Of a DNA stretch of 64,000 bases, positions 1 to 13,244 are shown in pieces (positions within the stretch are counted from its first letter, which is position 1; every line of letters begins with the position of its first letter). Made by a program: the position numbers and the translations under genes. The stretch is from Calamus simplicifolius (taxonomy: Eukaryota; Streptophyta; Magnoliopsida; Arecales; Arecaceae), in assembly GCA_900491605.1 (NCBI GenBank), contig UESW01005033.1:484491-548490 (forward strand), written 5' to 3'. A model generated the notes under the pieces. It was given only the letters and a program-made list of their open reading frames with translations, did no database searches and had not been told where the DNA came from.

Positions 1-880
1 TTCCTTCCAAGGTAATTTTTATCAATATACCATTAATTCTCCATCATTTTACTTAGTTTCATATATTTTGATCGGGTAAGGTAAGCATATTACACAAGTT
101 ATAATTGCATCTTGTTTGCAACAAGCAACCATCTACATAAAAACCAGGCTTCAGTATATAGCAACAACCATAATAGATAACTAGTCCACTGTCTATCATT
201 ATTCAATATTTCATTACAAATTTAATATATTTATTAATTATATTCTATTTTATAAGTATATATATATATATATGTTCTAATATCCTATTGCATGATAGGT
301 AGCATCATATATGTTTTAAATTTCATACTGATTAGCATAACAACATCAAGGCATGTTCATATTTTGCTATCAAATAGAAATTCTAGAGTCCATATTGGCC
401 CTGCTTCATTTTCGGAACTGTTTTATTCTCAGTGATCATGATTTATCTATAGTTTACATATTTATATGTGTCAATGCCATCCTGAATTTTTTAACTTTCC
501 TATCTTTTTCCCATCCTATATTTTAACAATAACTTTGGTTGGAACCAAACGCTTCGTCTCTTCAGCTGAAACAAGAAAAAATAAGCAAGACCGAAGAAAT
601 GTTCAAACGAATTAAAGCAAAACCGTGCATCAGCCGCAGTCAAGCTGGGGCTCCAAGGAATCAGAGATATAGTTATTGAAGTGGCGAGTCCATACTTCAT
701 ACCTCTTTTAACGATATCTCACGTCTCGGTCAAGGTGGGTACCGTGGCAAATGGAATCCTACCAACCTCCGCCGTCTGAGGTGCTGAGGCGCTCGACCAC
801 ATTGGCCTCGGTCATGCTGAGCTCACGGCTAGCCCCCTAGCATCCGTCCACACTCCACATTCCCTTCTGGCTTGGGAAAA
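1..880. other. AT-rich sequence without a recognised gene
   Basis: No reading frame here looks protein-like, and I recognise no repeat family. A short TA microsatellite sits at about 256-273. The last 150 bases become GC-richer and lead into the block described next. Confidence 0.6.
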
Positions 881-1330
881 GCATGGTCCTCGCTTCTTCC
901 TGTTCTTCTTCCCCCACTCTGGCCTTCATCATCCCGTCCTCTCTCTCTCTCTCTCGGGTGAATCGATCGTCGTATCGTTTAGAGTAAGCGATCTGGGCTC
1001 TTTGAATCAGATCTCTGTCTATTTCTTCTCTCTATATTCTGTCCCCCAAGTGATTTCTGGACGCAGCGGTTTATCGATCTCTTCCCGGCCTTGTGTGTTG
1101 GTGATTTGGTGGGTGGGTTGTGGCGTCAAGAATGCGAGAAAAGGGAACGAGTCGAGGGTACACAAAGCGGGAATCGGTCGATAAACCTCTGCATCCGGCT
1201 CTCACGTTCCCGGCGCTCCGCACGCCCAATCTCGCTTTCCTTTCTTTGGTCATTAGGGCTTCGTTTCTCCCGGCTTTCCTCTTAGCTTTAGTTCGGCTGT
1301 CCCATCTTTCCTTGTTCAAATAAAGAAGTT
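880..1330. promoter_or_regulatory. CT-rich, leader-like block; possible promoter or 5' UTR of an unidentified transcript
   Basis: The block is GC-richer than its surroundings and carries a CT microsatellite at about 938-955, followed by pyrimidine-rich sequence. Such CT tracts are common in plant core promoters and 5' leaders. Overlapping short frames occur on both strands (for example 1120-1323 + and 1071-1319 -), but none has a recognisable domain. The sequence to the right is T-rich like intron DNA on the + strand, so a + strand transcript with a non-coding first exon is possible. The direction is not established. Confidence 0.3.
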
Positions 1331-4300
1331 CGTATTTGTTCAGCCAGATCGGTCGGTTGGTTATTATTGCGGCAGGTTCGACATGAGATCATCTTAAAAC
1401 ATAAATGTTTTGGAATGGGGAGAAAGAAATTGATGCAGATTTTGATTATATAACTTCGACAATATTGGATCTGTCATATCGAGTGGTGAAAAGAATTTTT
1501 TTTTTTTTTTGGTATTCATAAGATTATGGGTAAGACGTTTCTGGTGTACGATTATAGATTCAAGGAGGTCAATAATGTGAGGGTAAACTTCTATGGAATA
1601 TATTGTCTTGTTTGAAAATTCGTGTTCTTTTAAGCCGTTTGTAAGAGTAGGAATCCTTCTCATAAATCGAGCAAAAATATAAGTTTTAAGATGTTGAAAT
1701 TTTTCTTTTTTAAAAAAAAATTAATTGTTTGTTTTTTTGTCGTCAGTCATTATTGGCATGAATAATGGATCTTGTTGATAAAATGATTATCTGTCAGGTC
1801 TTGCTATTTATGCTAAGATATCTTCTATGTCTACTGTGTATGGATGCAATGTACCTAACTAATTGGTGGTTTAGGTGATTCAGCGATGCTACTTACCATC
1901 ATTCTTCAGAAAATTTATCTAGTGTTCTTCTTTTTTACTTCCAATGTATTATATATATTCAAGTAACAATCTTAAATGGACATTTAAAGTATTAAATATC
2001 AAAGCTAATGCCTTAAAGTACTAGTTAATACCAGTTTCTGTATATTGGCCAAGAACTAGGAATGTCTTGCTGCTTACCAAATTTTCTAGTCTTTCATCTT
2101 GATGGAAATAAACCGAGATCTTGGTGCATCTTGGTTCTAGCTACCCAGTGAGATGGCCAAGATGCATTTTAGAAACATTGTAAATTAACTCTTCATTTTA
2201 TGAATGTTGTCTAATTCAGATGCTTTACCTAGAGATTGCTACATGCTTCTTTGTGTATTTACATTAATTTAACTTTCTTACTCAGCCAACAGTTTGATGT
2301 GTTTTTTTTTTTTTTTAATATCTGCAAACGAAGCATTTATGGTTATTTCTAAGATAATAATCTAGTATACAGCATTGGCAAAGAAATCCATATTCAGAAG
2401 CTTTGCCCTCTCCTTTCTATAACTGGGTGCGGCTATAGTTTAAATGTCTATTTTTGTGGCTTAGTCATCTATTTACCACCTTTGAAGTCTGTTATTTGTA
2501 GTTGAATTTTAATGCTAGATTTGATATGTTTAGTAATAGAAAATGTTTCAGGCTTTTGAGCAAAGTTGTATGTCAAGTTCAAAGGGATGCATTTGAAGGT
2601 TGGTTTCTTGAAACTTCCAGAATTGTGATCTAAAACCTTTTATTTTGCAGGTTGAGAGATTTATTGATCTTCCATACTTGCCTGATTCTAAGAGAATTTC
2701 TTATCTGTCATGATTCTAACAAAAACATTTAGCCACCATGAGGTTGATATATACATTATGTTATACATCAATAGATGCTTTTGAATTTGTTTTAATCACT
2801 AGGCAAATCTTTCCTTATTTGCTTTTACTCAGGTTTTCTTTTTCATATTCGCATACAATGCTAAGAAACTCATATAAATGAGCAAATGAAGATTTAGTGT
2901 CTATATTGTGGAGAGATAATAGTTAAGCCAATGTTATTAATCATTTGATTGATTATCAAGTAATTCAAGTTTCTTATTTAAGTGGTAAGGAAGGAAAAAT
3001 TGATAGAGAACCATGAAAAATAGGTCTGTCCATATTAGAAAGAGTTTTTATCAGGAGGAAGCTTTTGTCCAAATGATATAGTCGAAAACTCATATATCAC
3101 TCCAAACCCTGTGAAAGGAACATTTGCAATGGATTTTCTGATTGACTGTTGCAAAGATGAGAGATTGGCATGGTAGCATTAACTTTTCTGTGTTACATGG
3201 GTATCTTCTTTTATCAGTGCTTACTTTTGGTATTCCTGTTTCAATTTGACTTTTAGGCTGAAAGTTTTGCTTGCACTTTTAAATTTGTATAATCCATCTT
3301 ATATTTTGGTCTCCCTGTTCTCTTTTACAATTTCCATCCTACTTGTGGTCAAACCTTGCTTGTGTGACTAAATGTTTTGAAATTTCTTTGCTCTTATACT
3401 GAGACTTATTGCTTGAATCTCTTTAAAAAAGTGGTAGCTTGCAATTTCTGGAGACAAATGCAATCATATTTTTCTGATTTGAGCTTAAGCTGGGTTGCAA
3501 AGAAGCTTGAAGTGATATGCAGTTTTCTTGCATATGATTGATTTCATCATGAAAATACTAGCTCATGTCATTTTGAAGATCCATCTTTTGATATTCTATT
3601 GGCTATTGCTGTAATTATACTTCTCTTTCAAGTTTAGTATTAACCCAGCTTATCTGAGATTTCGTGATTTGGCAAAGCTGGTTTATTATACTCCTCAGTA
3701 CTGACTATCTTATATGCATATGGAATGTACCCCCTTTTTTTTTTTTTGGAGATAAACTAACATAGAATTTAATCTATGTAACACCATTTGCAGCATGTGA
3801 TATATTGTAGGGCTCTGATGCAGTCTCTCATGGAGACTGTTGGATATGCGGTAAACTTTCGTTTAACTTGTCTGGAATCTTAATAGCTAAGTTTGTGACT
3901 ACCTTGTTGCACTATTTGCAGCACCCATCACTTAACAATGGTCACCTTTCATTATACGCTATTTACTATCTTTATTAGTTTGTGTAAATGAACTTGTAGT
4001 CTATGTATGTTATGCTTAATGCTGCCTTATCATTTTATATATATTTCTTATACTTCTTGCAATACAACCACCATGCAGTTTTAGTTATATTTCCCATTTT
4101 GATGGGGCACTCCAACTTTGTCCATACTTGCAGAGGTCCCACATCCTCACTTGAACTTGCTTTTATTCTTCAGTTTATGGACCTATAGAAGCCTTAAATA
4201 GCATCCAGCTTGTCAGGTATTGATAACATGAGCTGGACATAGTCTTCACAATTTATAATCTTGCCTAAGGTTCTTCTTTTTTTATCTTTTGAAAAAAGAA

Positions 4301-7281
4301 ATACTGATTAATCAAATAAGAGGCAATAAGCCATATGGATGAATTCGCGAAAAAGCTGATCTTGCTAGCAATTTGGTTGCTGTTTGCTTGTTGGGGGGCC
4401 AAAAATGCTGGAAATAATTGGAAAAGTAGCATTAAATGGAATGCCAAAATCTTATAATATAATTTTGGCTATTAAAGATTATGTAGAAACAACTAAGCTA
4501 CTGTGCCCTATAGTTAGGCGACTTTTTCCCATTATATGGCTGCTATGTTTGAGCTTATATCCAATTGTCCTTGGATTCTACTGTTGTTAGGTTGATTTCT
4601 AGATTTTGAAGATCGAAACCATATCTTTAGTGTTCCAAAACAAGTATTTATCAAATTCATATTTTGCTGCTCACATGGCTACTCAGGTTGCTGGTTAGCT
4701 AGAATGTTGCAATATGTATAAAAAGCCGCGAGTTCAAAACTTATCTCTTTTGCTAGACTTTGGTTGAGCTCAATAAAGTTAATGCTGAATTTGTGTAAGT
4801 TTTGAGTCACAGATGCATGCTTCCTCATGACCTCATCACTAAACAGTCATTTTGAGGTCAATACATTGCAGCACCTTAGCTTGTCTGCAGTATAACAAGT
4901 GCATCTGTGGTGCAAACCAAGCCAACCATGGTTTTTCATTGCTGTGGAATGATGTAGGCCTTGTGTCATAGAATCTGTGCATTTCAGGTTTTTGCCTATA
5001 TTGTAGTTGGGTGGGTTGATAACCAGTTTCTGGCTCGCAGGATTTACAGATCTTGTCCTTTTGTTGATATCTTGCATGTCAACTATTTTTGTCAAGCAAA
5101 GGCATGGGTTGGCGTGCATGTGTTTTAACCATGCTTTCCCATTCCTAGGATCCTTCCTGAGGATCTGAGAGATTGCTTTCTCTCTATACAAGGTGGAATT
5201 TTAAAAAGTGTTAGAAAGTGGCCGTCTTTTGAGTCAACATTTTGGGCATGGGTAACCAAAGTTAGGTTGTTAGCATCAAAATTCCTTATCTGATAACCTT
5301 AACCCATTCTTGTGCTGAGCCTAGAGGGCTTCATATATAGAGCAGTGACCATGACATGCCAAAGTTCCTTAAGCCGCTTACATGGACCAACTCCATTAGA
5401 AGTTTAGGAAAGTGGTTCTTCAGATGTGTTCGAGTCAGTGATGGGAATACTATAGGATATTACTAAGTTCTTGTCCATCAAGACTGAGGGAGTTGGTGGC
5501 TTGATCTTAAGATGTGGGTGACGAATTGACTACTGTGCAAAAAATTGGTTCGTCGGCAGCTTGCTGCAAAGGCAACAGTCCTGCACAATGATATTAGAAG
5601 GAGATCTATATTATATTAGAGAAGGCTGACAGTTTTTATGACAGTTCATGGTGTGTGCATTGACCAAATTTACTCATGATTTCAAACAGGAACAAATGAT
5701 ATGCACTGTTTGCTTTATAGGTTGTTCTGACATGTGGTGTCACGGTAAGTCCTTCGCAAACAGTATGTGTTTCTGAAGTTTTCTGATGGCATAGGTGTGG
5801 TTATTTGTTTATCTTCTGGTACATATTGATCATGTGAATTTTGGAATTCAAATTGATTTTAATCTGGTAACATCTGCTTGAAGGATTTAAGTGTGGGGAA
5901 TATCAAAAACTGCATGGGCCAAGGTAACTACTTTTTTGACCTAAAATTTGAGAAGCTGCTGAGAATATGTTTTCACTATACAATTATGCAAGTTCTATGT
6001 CAAATATATCAGCATGAGATTGGCTATCAGTTGATGCATGTGATGAGTTTATCTAGTCTGAATATTCCATCTGTATTTGGACTTTTCAGAAATTACACAA
6101 GCAATGCAGGTATGTAGATTTGGATATTCATCTCCTATGTGAAGTTTTTGAAAGGCATCTTCAGAGTTAGTGCATACCTTGATTTTCATTTTCCTACTAC
6201 TCTGCTAGGGTACATGATGTCAGTAGCAAGTTGCCAAGTTGAATCCAAGTTATGCCAACCACCATTGGATCTTTGTTAATTATAAGTGGAACTGTGGTTG
6301 CTTGAGTTGATCGGAATCTATTGGTGAGGAGATTTGAGTTCACTAGCTATTATTGTGAGAGCAAAATGGTTCAGAAGTTGAATAGTTGGATCTTCAGATT
6401 TTCTGGATTGCATGTCCCTGTAACCTCATTCTCCAGTGGTTGTTTAGGGCTGGAACAATGGTAATGAGATTTTCAATGGGTGAAAAGGTTCGATAGGCCT
6501 GATTCCATCCGTAGACTTGATTTGTGATTTTGGGCATGCTTGCAACTGAGTTCTGGAAGGCAGGTTTTAAGTGTCTTGGTTAGTGAACTATAGTGTTTTC
6601 CTGTCTTGTAAGTACAGAGAGGGATGAGTCTTGCAGGTAAGCAATCCACGCCAATACTTGGGTCCTGTATTGCCCTTTTCTTAGCATAATAGAGAGCTGA
6701 TAATGAGGTGAGATAAGAGGCTTTTCCCTCATTGTTGGAGTTTCCGACTAAAGGAGCTCCATGTTATCTTTCTCCTTCCATTTTATTGAGTGACAATGAT
6801 CTCTCTTAGATAGGAGGGGCAACCGTCAGGCAGGTGACATTGAAACCGTCATTTCTGAGAAATATCTGTTTTTTCTCCAGCTCCATGGAGTTCTAGGGAA
6901 CCACTTTGTTTCCCATGGCTGGATGGACATGATTGCTTTGTTGGCTTTTATTCTACAATGTGGTTTAGCTTTTAAGACACACTCGAAAACCTACTACTTA
7001 GGAACAACGTTGATGAGCTTTGAGTTGATGGCATCACATTTGAATTGTTTTGCTACCATGGCAGCCTGTGATACAATCATAACCCATACTTGCTGTGCTA
7101 CCTGGATAAGCATGGTGTTGTGGAAGTGGTCGTATGATATGCCTTACAGGTCTGAAGCCACTTTAATGTATAATCACATATCACCAATCTTTCACAGAGA
7201 ATTTCTGCTGATGTTTTAAGATTGGTAGAGATCATGGAGGGAACAACGAATGGTTGTACCAAATTTAATGTTAGGTAAAAC
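1331..7281. other. T-rich, intron-like sequence, no gene recognised
   Basis: About 6 kb with long T runs (for example near 1499-1512, 2301-2316 and 3730-3747) and short, scattered, unconvincing frames. The composition resembles plant intron or UTR DNA transcribed to the right, with several acceptor-like sites such as the one at about 2650. I find no conserved protein segment on either strand. It could be the intron of a non-coding transcript starting near 0.9-1.3 kb, or plain intergenic DNA. Confidence 0.4.
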
Positions 7282-8080
7282 TAGGGTTGAAAGTGGGCTG
7301 GATTGGGTCAGGCCACACCTCTACTTGAGCCTAGCCTGAAATTATCTCGCCTTATTATGTCCTGATATAATTTCATTGTATGGTTCATCAGCTTGAAAAG
7401 ACAAAAAAGTGCTCTCTTTTTTGACAACCAAAAGGTTAGATTCGAGCTAAAAGTCAAAAACTTCTAATTTACATCATGTTGCCAAGCCATGGGGACTCCA
7501 GTTAGGATTTATTAGGCTTCCTAGGCTATGACTTTTCACCTTGGCAGAGGAGGTGGTGGCGATAGCACAAGTGAAGTTGGAGAGCAACGAGCGGGAAGGA
7601 AACGAAGTGGAAGATATCGAGGCCTTCGTAGATGGCAACATTGGTGACAAGGGGAAGATTGGTAGAATGACTTTGCTAGCAGAGAGTCATTGCTCTAACC
7701 CATCGTATTGAGCTCAAAATATGGGGAGATTGCTTGCAAACCCTAACCTTAGTGACAACCCTTGAGATTCGATGGGGAAAAGAGGTAAAGCTCTGAATAC
7801 GGCGTGCTTTCTCTCACATTGTAGCTGTCCATCAAATTGATCTTTGCCCCAAAAATGGACTTTGATTAATTAGTATTGAACCTGAGCTTAATTTGGGCTA
7901 ATCCATGGGCTTGGTTCGAGGTCGGGTCCGGGCCAAATCTAGGGTGGGCCAATCTCTACTCAGGCCGGTCCAAAATTAATACAAGCCTCAATTTTGAGGC
8001 TAGGCCCAACCCGAATATCTAAAAATAGAGCCCATGGCTTAGCCTGAAACCAGCTCAGCTTGTGCTCACTTCCAGTCCTA
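7282..8080. mobile_element. Non-autonomous hAT-type DNA transposon, 799 bp
   Basis: The element is flanked by a perfect 8-bp direct repeat, GGTAAAAC, at 7274-7281 and 8081-8088, the target duplication size expected for hAT elements. Its ends form an imperfect inverted repeat: TAGGGTTGAAAGTGGGC on the left against TAGGACTGGAAGTGAGC read inward from the right. Subterminal regions are rich in GGGCC/GGCCC-type motifs, as in many plant hAT elements. There is no transposase frame, so it would depend on an autonomous relative. It contrasts with the AT-rich surroundings. Confidence 0.82.
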
Positions 8081-8088
8081 GGTAAAAC

Positions 8089-9540
8089 TCAGAAAGTTGG
8101 CAGACAATTTTTTATTTTTTATAATTTTTAAAGACTTGCTTTATGCAAGCAACTCTATTACAAAACCATTGTAAGATGGACTGCTAGATTAAGCCTTCTG
8201 AAAATAAGTCTACTATTTCTGTTTTGCACTAATTGACCTAAGTTTTGATTGAGCAAATCACAAGTAAATCACTGACAAGACATTGACCACATATTAATCT
8301 CCAGGGCAAATTGAGAGGAAACCAAGGACTTTCAATTCTTCCAAGATCATCAACATGTTAAGTTTTTCCTCCCTTCTATCCTTTTAATATCAACCGCATT
8401 CTACCTGTATTACTGATTTATGGTTCTGTATTTTTGTGAATTTACTACATTGTTTCTCATCAGTTTTCTCTCTTTCGGTTGGGGTGCAATGTATAATTTA
8501 TATTCATAAAAATCCAAACCTAGCTTCTCATAGTGTATGCATGGGTGCCTGTATATTTCTCTCCGCTGGTCTTGAGTGGCCATGCTACTAATTTCTTTTT
8601 TGGATACCTAAGCAGGGGCTACATAAGTGAAAGCGACATTCTCCTATATTTATGTGTAGTCGTAGGCAAGTCACAAGTGTCTCTCTCTTATTTTCCTGCG
8701 TTGGCTTATTTGGAATACTGGTTTTCATGTCTGCTTGATATGACTTAAGATGACTGGATTAGTTTTGAAGTCCATATTTGGGTGTATATGCAATGTTTTT
8801 TTTTATCGTTTTTTGATTGTGACAAAAAAAATTGTTTGCTACTATTTGCATTCTAGATTTTAAATTAGACTACTAATAATATAGATAGTGAAATTATGTA
8901 TCTAATGGATCAAAATGGTCAGCTTTCACATCAGTCATTGTTATGGGCTTCACAGATTCATTTGTTTGATGCAATAATTTTAATGATGGCATAACCGATA
9001 TTTTCCATATCTATGCAACCAAGGAATGTGGGGCAATTCCATTTTGTTGGGCTGCATCTTTTCCCCTTTTCCTCCTTATTGCCATAGTGTGATCATGCCA
9101 TACTAATATAATGCTACAAATAGTGTTGGATAACCAGGTGTTATAATCACATTGATTGTGTAATGTTTTTCAAAACAACGTTGCCATTGGTGGAGCACGG
9201 AAAATAAATAAATAAAGGGTTCATATAAAAAAAGGAAAAAATTAAAGAAAAACCTGAGATATTGATTGAAGGGGTTGTATGGCTATATTACCATGCATAT
9301 TAGGGTACGTTGATGGTTGTGATATGAACAGAGGTGGATTGCTGTGATCAGTAAATTAATACTTTTGATGCGGGCTTAAATCAATTTCCAACATGCTTTC
9401 CAAATCATTATCAGAAACTCATTCTATGGTACTTCAACCAAAACAGCATCTGTTTTACCCTTGTATGACGGGGACTAAAATTATATTTGGTGATCTGAAC
9501 TTAGAGGTTAATCGCTAATATTGCTTAGACCTGCAGCTTT
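8089..9540. other. AT-rich sequence without a recognised gene
   Basis: I see only short frames and poly-T or poly-A runs (for example 8797-8830 and 9226-9250). No domain, repeat family or RNA gene was recognised. Confidence 0.5.
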
Positions 9541-10340
9541 CCCTGTTCCCAAAGTTTGGCATCACTAAACGGGCGCCAGGAGAAGTAATAATGTCAACAG
9601 ACCTTGAGACCAGAAATTCTGTTATCAGCGTTAATGTCAAGGGATACAGATCTCACACACACACAGAAGGATCACTTGGTCAACTGTTTTAGCAAAATCC
9701 ACAGGTAGACGCATAGCCTTTGCTCTAAAGGCCTCTGTGAACAGGCCAATTATGACTCGCCTGTTGTTTGTGGCAACCTTACTGCATGAGTATCCTCTAC
9801 TAGACCTCTTCAAAAGATCCAGAAAGAATGGTAGAGCTTTATTCCCGAGGCTCGAACAGGATAACTTCCACATCGTTGCAGCCATGGCATAAACCAATAA
9901 TTTTTTCCGGTATATTTTAAGTGAAAAAATAAAGACGTTTCAACTTTCGACTCTGTGACACAAGATTTGCTGAAATATGATATCACAATGAGAAATATGA
10001 AGGATATCAGATGAAGAGCGAGAATACACACAACAAAAGTGGAGCTTAGAAGCTTGAGTGTCTATAGGCGTTCCTTTCAGCCGGCAGCGTGAGATGGTCA
10101 GCGGTGGGCTTCGGCAATATAATCTGCATTAGTCCCTGTGTAGAATGCCGAAGCTCCTACCAGACCGGTTCCTCGTAGCATTCACGTCTGTGATTCTACC
10201 ACCATCAAGTTTTCTCAGCAACCCAGCCAGGCCTTTTGCTTGTGCCCATAAAATGAAAAGGGCTGTAGAAGTGGCAGAAAATTGGATAACGTTGCAGTTG
10301 TTCTCAGAATGACAGTCAGCGGCTTCCAATGAGATCACGG
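9540..10340 (-). other. Slightly GC-richer block with two unrecognised short frames
   Basis: The block stands out in composition from the very AT-rich DNA on both sides. On the - strand it has two open stretches, 9637-9897 (86 codons) and 10129-10338 (69 codons), in different frames. Neither matches a family I know. A CA microsatellite lies at about 9655-9666. It could be a decayed exon, a piece of an unknown element, or chance. Confidence 0.2.
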
Positions 10341-10939
10341 TTGATGATAAAATGGTTGTTCATGTAGGTGATTATTAACGGTTAAAAAAAATATTTAATT
10401 AACAAATTTATATGAGTTAAAATATTCAATTGAAAAAAAATGTAAAAATTTAAAATTTCAAATAAGCTTATATACTTTTTATTTAGTTATTTAATTCTAT
10501 AAATAATATGTTTTTTAAATAATTATTATATAATTTATATTTTAAAAAATAATATTGATCTATGATTGACGTATTGCATCATAAATAGGAATGACAATAG
10601 GATAGGAGAGATACTTTGCACCTTCATTTTTACTACTATTTTAACTTTTGTTCTCATCCTTATCCCATCAACAAGGATCTTGGTGCTTGAATCTTCATCC
10701 TCATCTATTTTATTTTTAATAAGATTCATATTTTTATTCTCATAAAAATTTTCATCCACATTAATGATATTTTATATTAAAAGATTTATTTTTTTATTTT
10801 AATTCTTACAATATTTTTAAAATATAAAATATTAAGTTTTATATAGTAAATAAAATAAATCAAAATAAATTTATTTTTTTATAAATTTTGTGAGCTAATT
10901 TATAAGTAGCATATTAAACTATAATCTTAAAGAGGTTAG

Positions 10940-11560
10940 TGTATACTCAACTCATTTAAGCCTTTTTTTTTTTTTTTTTACTACACGGGGTCGGCTATAG
11001 GAATCTACTCTCTTCACTTTGCTCTATTCAGGATTAAGTCAATATTTAAATTATAAATAGTTAAATTTTTTAATTATTTCTATCCATATTCGTTTGGGTT
11101 TACCTTTATCTTTATTCTTATTATGGATTGTTAAAAAATACTTTTTCTAACTGGAACATCTAAAGGTGTTCATTATATACGTTCAAACTATCGTAATTAA
11201 TTTTTTCTTAAAGATCATTTTTCTAAATGGAACATTTAAAGTGTCCGTTGTATACATTCAAACTATCGTAATCGATTTTCTCTCATTTTATTTTTAATTG
11301 AGACTATTCCTATCATTTCTCTTATATGTATGGTTATGAGTTAATTTACAAAAGTTAAATATTCAATCATAAATTTCAATCTACTTAACTCATTTAAGCC
11401 TTTTTTTTTTAATTATATGAGGTCAGGTCAGCTATCTGAATTTGCTTCCTTCACTCCCTTTATGTAGGAGCAAGTTGATACTTAATTTCTAATGGAGTTT
11501 TATATTGATTATGAGTTACTTAATGCAACCCTTCTTTTTTACTTATATTTAGGATAAGCC
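10940..11560 (-). mobile_element. Fragments of the 3' end of an RTE-type LINE
   Basis: Read on the - strand, 10970-11110 translates to decayed sequence of the type KPKRIWIEIIKK followed by a NRAKWREWIPIADP-like stretch. This matches the C-terminal end of plant RTE reverse-transcriptase proteins (RGRPK.TW.EV..KD and DRAEWR..I..ADP). A T run at about 10962-10979 corresponds to the tail on the - strand. The segment encoding an RWFExxxxxPL-like motif occurs twice (about 11140-11215 and 11215-11290), and a second copy of the terminal part lies at about 11385-11500. Stops and frameshifts are frequent. These are dead 5'-truncated copies, probably more than one insertion or a tandem duplication. Confidence 0.6.
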
Positions 11561-11596
11561 TAGGTAAAGTTTCAATTATAAATCTTAATAAATATA

Positions 11597-11641
11597 AATA
11601 AATAAATAAATAAATAAATAATATATATATATATATATATA
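11597..11641. repeat. AAAT then AT microsatellite
   Basis: A run of AAAT units passes directly into an AT dinucleotide run. Confidence 0.9.
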
Positions 11642-11859
11642 ATTTAAAAATTAAATATAAAATTATATATTAAAATAATACAAAATAGGTTAAAATAGGA
11701 TAAGAGTCGGCGATTCTTTGAGACGAAGGGCACCAGTTCTGTTCCTATCTGATGGAATTTTCTTCGTTTCCTTAAAAGCGGGTGGCGTGAGGATTAAAAA
11801 AATTTAATAAAAAAATAAGAAAAAAAAGGCATCTGACGATTCTGACCACAAATAGCAAG

Positions 11860-13199
11860 TGTCACCCAGCTAGGTATAGGCTTTTTTTTTTTAAGTACGG
11901 AAGCGTCCTAGTAGGGGACCGGTCTTAGCACGTCTCGTGTTAAGTCAGCCTTCTCTCTCAGAGTCGTTGCACACAACTAGTAGGGTGGGGTTGATTGAGA
12001 CCTCCCCCTATAGGAACCCCAGAAACCCCAACAAGTAATCACAGATAATGCCCAGCCCCAAACACAAGATGTACAGGGTCAACACTACCCCAACCTCTTT
12101 GATTAATACAATCCTAAGGGAGGACAAGATGAATATGTGCCGCAGCACTACAAGAAATCTCTCACAATCTCTCCTCACCTTGCCCTTAGGCTACAAGATG
12201 ACTCACCCCGTAACCCGTAGATGATTGCCCGTAGGAAGCTCTCAACGGCACCGATCGTATCTTCTCTCTCCTCCTTCTCGCCCAAAGTGGTGGAGACTAG
12301 AAGATGCGCCCACCTTCTTGATAGCCGGCTGGATAGGATCTCCTTTGATACCTCTCCGTGTGTTGTTGTGTTGATTGCTTCCTCCCTCACGAAGACCTCC
12401 CTTATTTATAAGGTTGAGCCACCGCCTCATCCAAAGCTGCCGTCCTTATCCCTTTGACATCCTTGGCCTTATCTCCATGCACGCCACTTTTGAATCACCG
12501 CTTGATCCTCTCCAAATCTTATTTCTAGATAACCGGTTGTGTAGGCTGATTAGGAGATCTCGTTGCCGCTGGGTAGATGCCTCCAAACGTCATCAAAAGG
12601 ACTCCACCGATGGCTTAGGATAATGCCCAAACAACCATCAACCAACTCCCCCAAAATCTCTCAAATCTTCAAGTTAGTTAGTTGTAGATAAGGACTGAAA
12701 ATCTTATCCAAAATCTTATCCAACATCTTATCCAAAACCTCCCAGCTGGATCCCCAAATCTTATCCATAGGATAAGGTTTGGATTCGTCTGATCTGGACG
12801 AAATTATTCCCCCCAAAATCGGCTTGGAAGTCTTGGACGGTTGAGGCCGTTGCAGGTGCGTCTGGGCGGTTTTGGGCTTGCCGCACTCCACGTTGCTAAG
12901 GGTTGGCTCCGGGTCTTCTTTGGCCGCGCATGCCTTGCTGAAACTGGGCTTGCTGATGCCGACTCCGCGTGCCATCGCGTCGGGAGATGGGTCCGCATTC
13001 GGCCTTGGCGCTTGGTCCACCAACCTCGCACCAAGTGTCTGACTAAGTGTGGGGCTTGCCGGCCCCATGGACGGACGTGCGCATCCCGTGGCACGGTCAA
13101 ACTCTGTCCTGGCAGGTCCTCGGCTACCTGCCTTGCCCACGCTGCGCACCGGGGCTGCGCTACGGCCCTCCTGGCCGTGCGCATCACTGGGGCGTGACA
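11860..13199 (-). repeat. Chromovirus LTR (3' LTR for the - strand element), 1340 bp
   Basis: It starts TGTCACCC and ends GTGACA, and aligns along its whole length with 17846-19222. It contains a TATA-like site on the - strand at 12403-12410. Its GC-rich segment at about 12830-13199 produces long spurious frames on both strands. Confidence 0.93.
12403..12410 (-). promoter_or_regulatory. LTR TATA box (TATAAATA)
   Basis: TATAAATA reads on the - strand, the same direction as gag-pol. The same site occurs at 18397-18404 in the other LTR, where it would drive the genomic transcript. Confidence 0.55.
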
Positions 13200-13244
13200 A
13201 TCCTCCCCCACCTGAAGACGCTGACGTCCCCGTCGCGCTTGCCC

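Noticed and set aside
4847..5191. 114-codon - strand frame
   Set aside because: No domain, no compositional change and no splice context; it is consistent with chance in a long AT-rich stretch.
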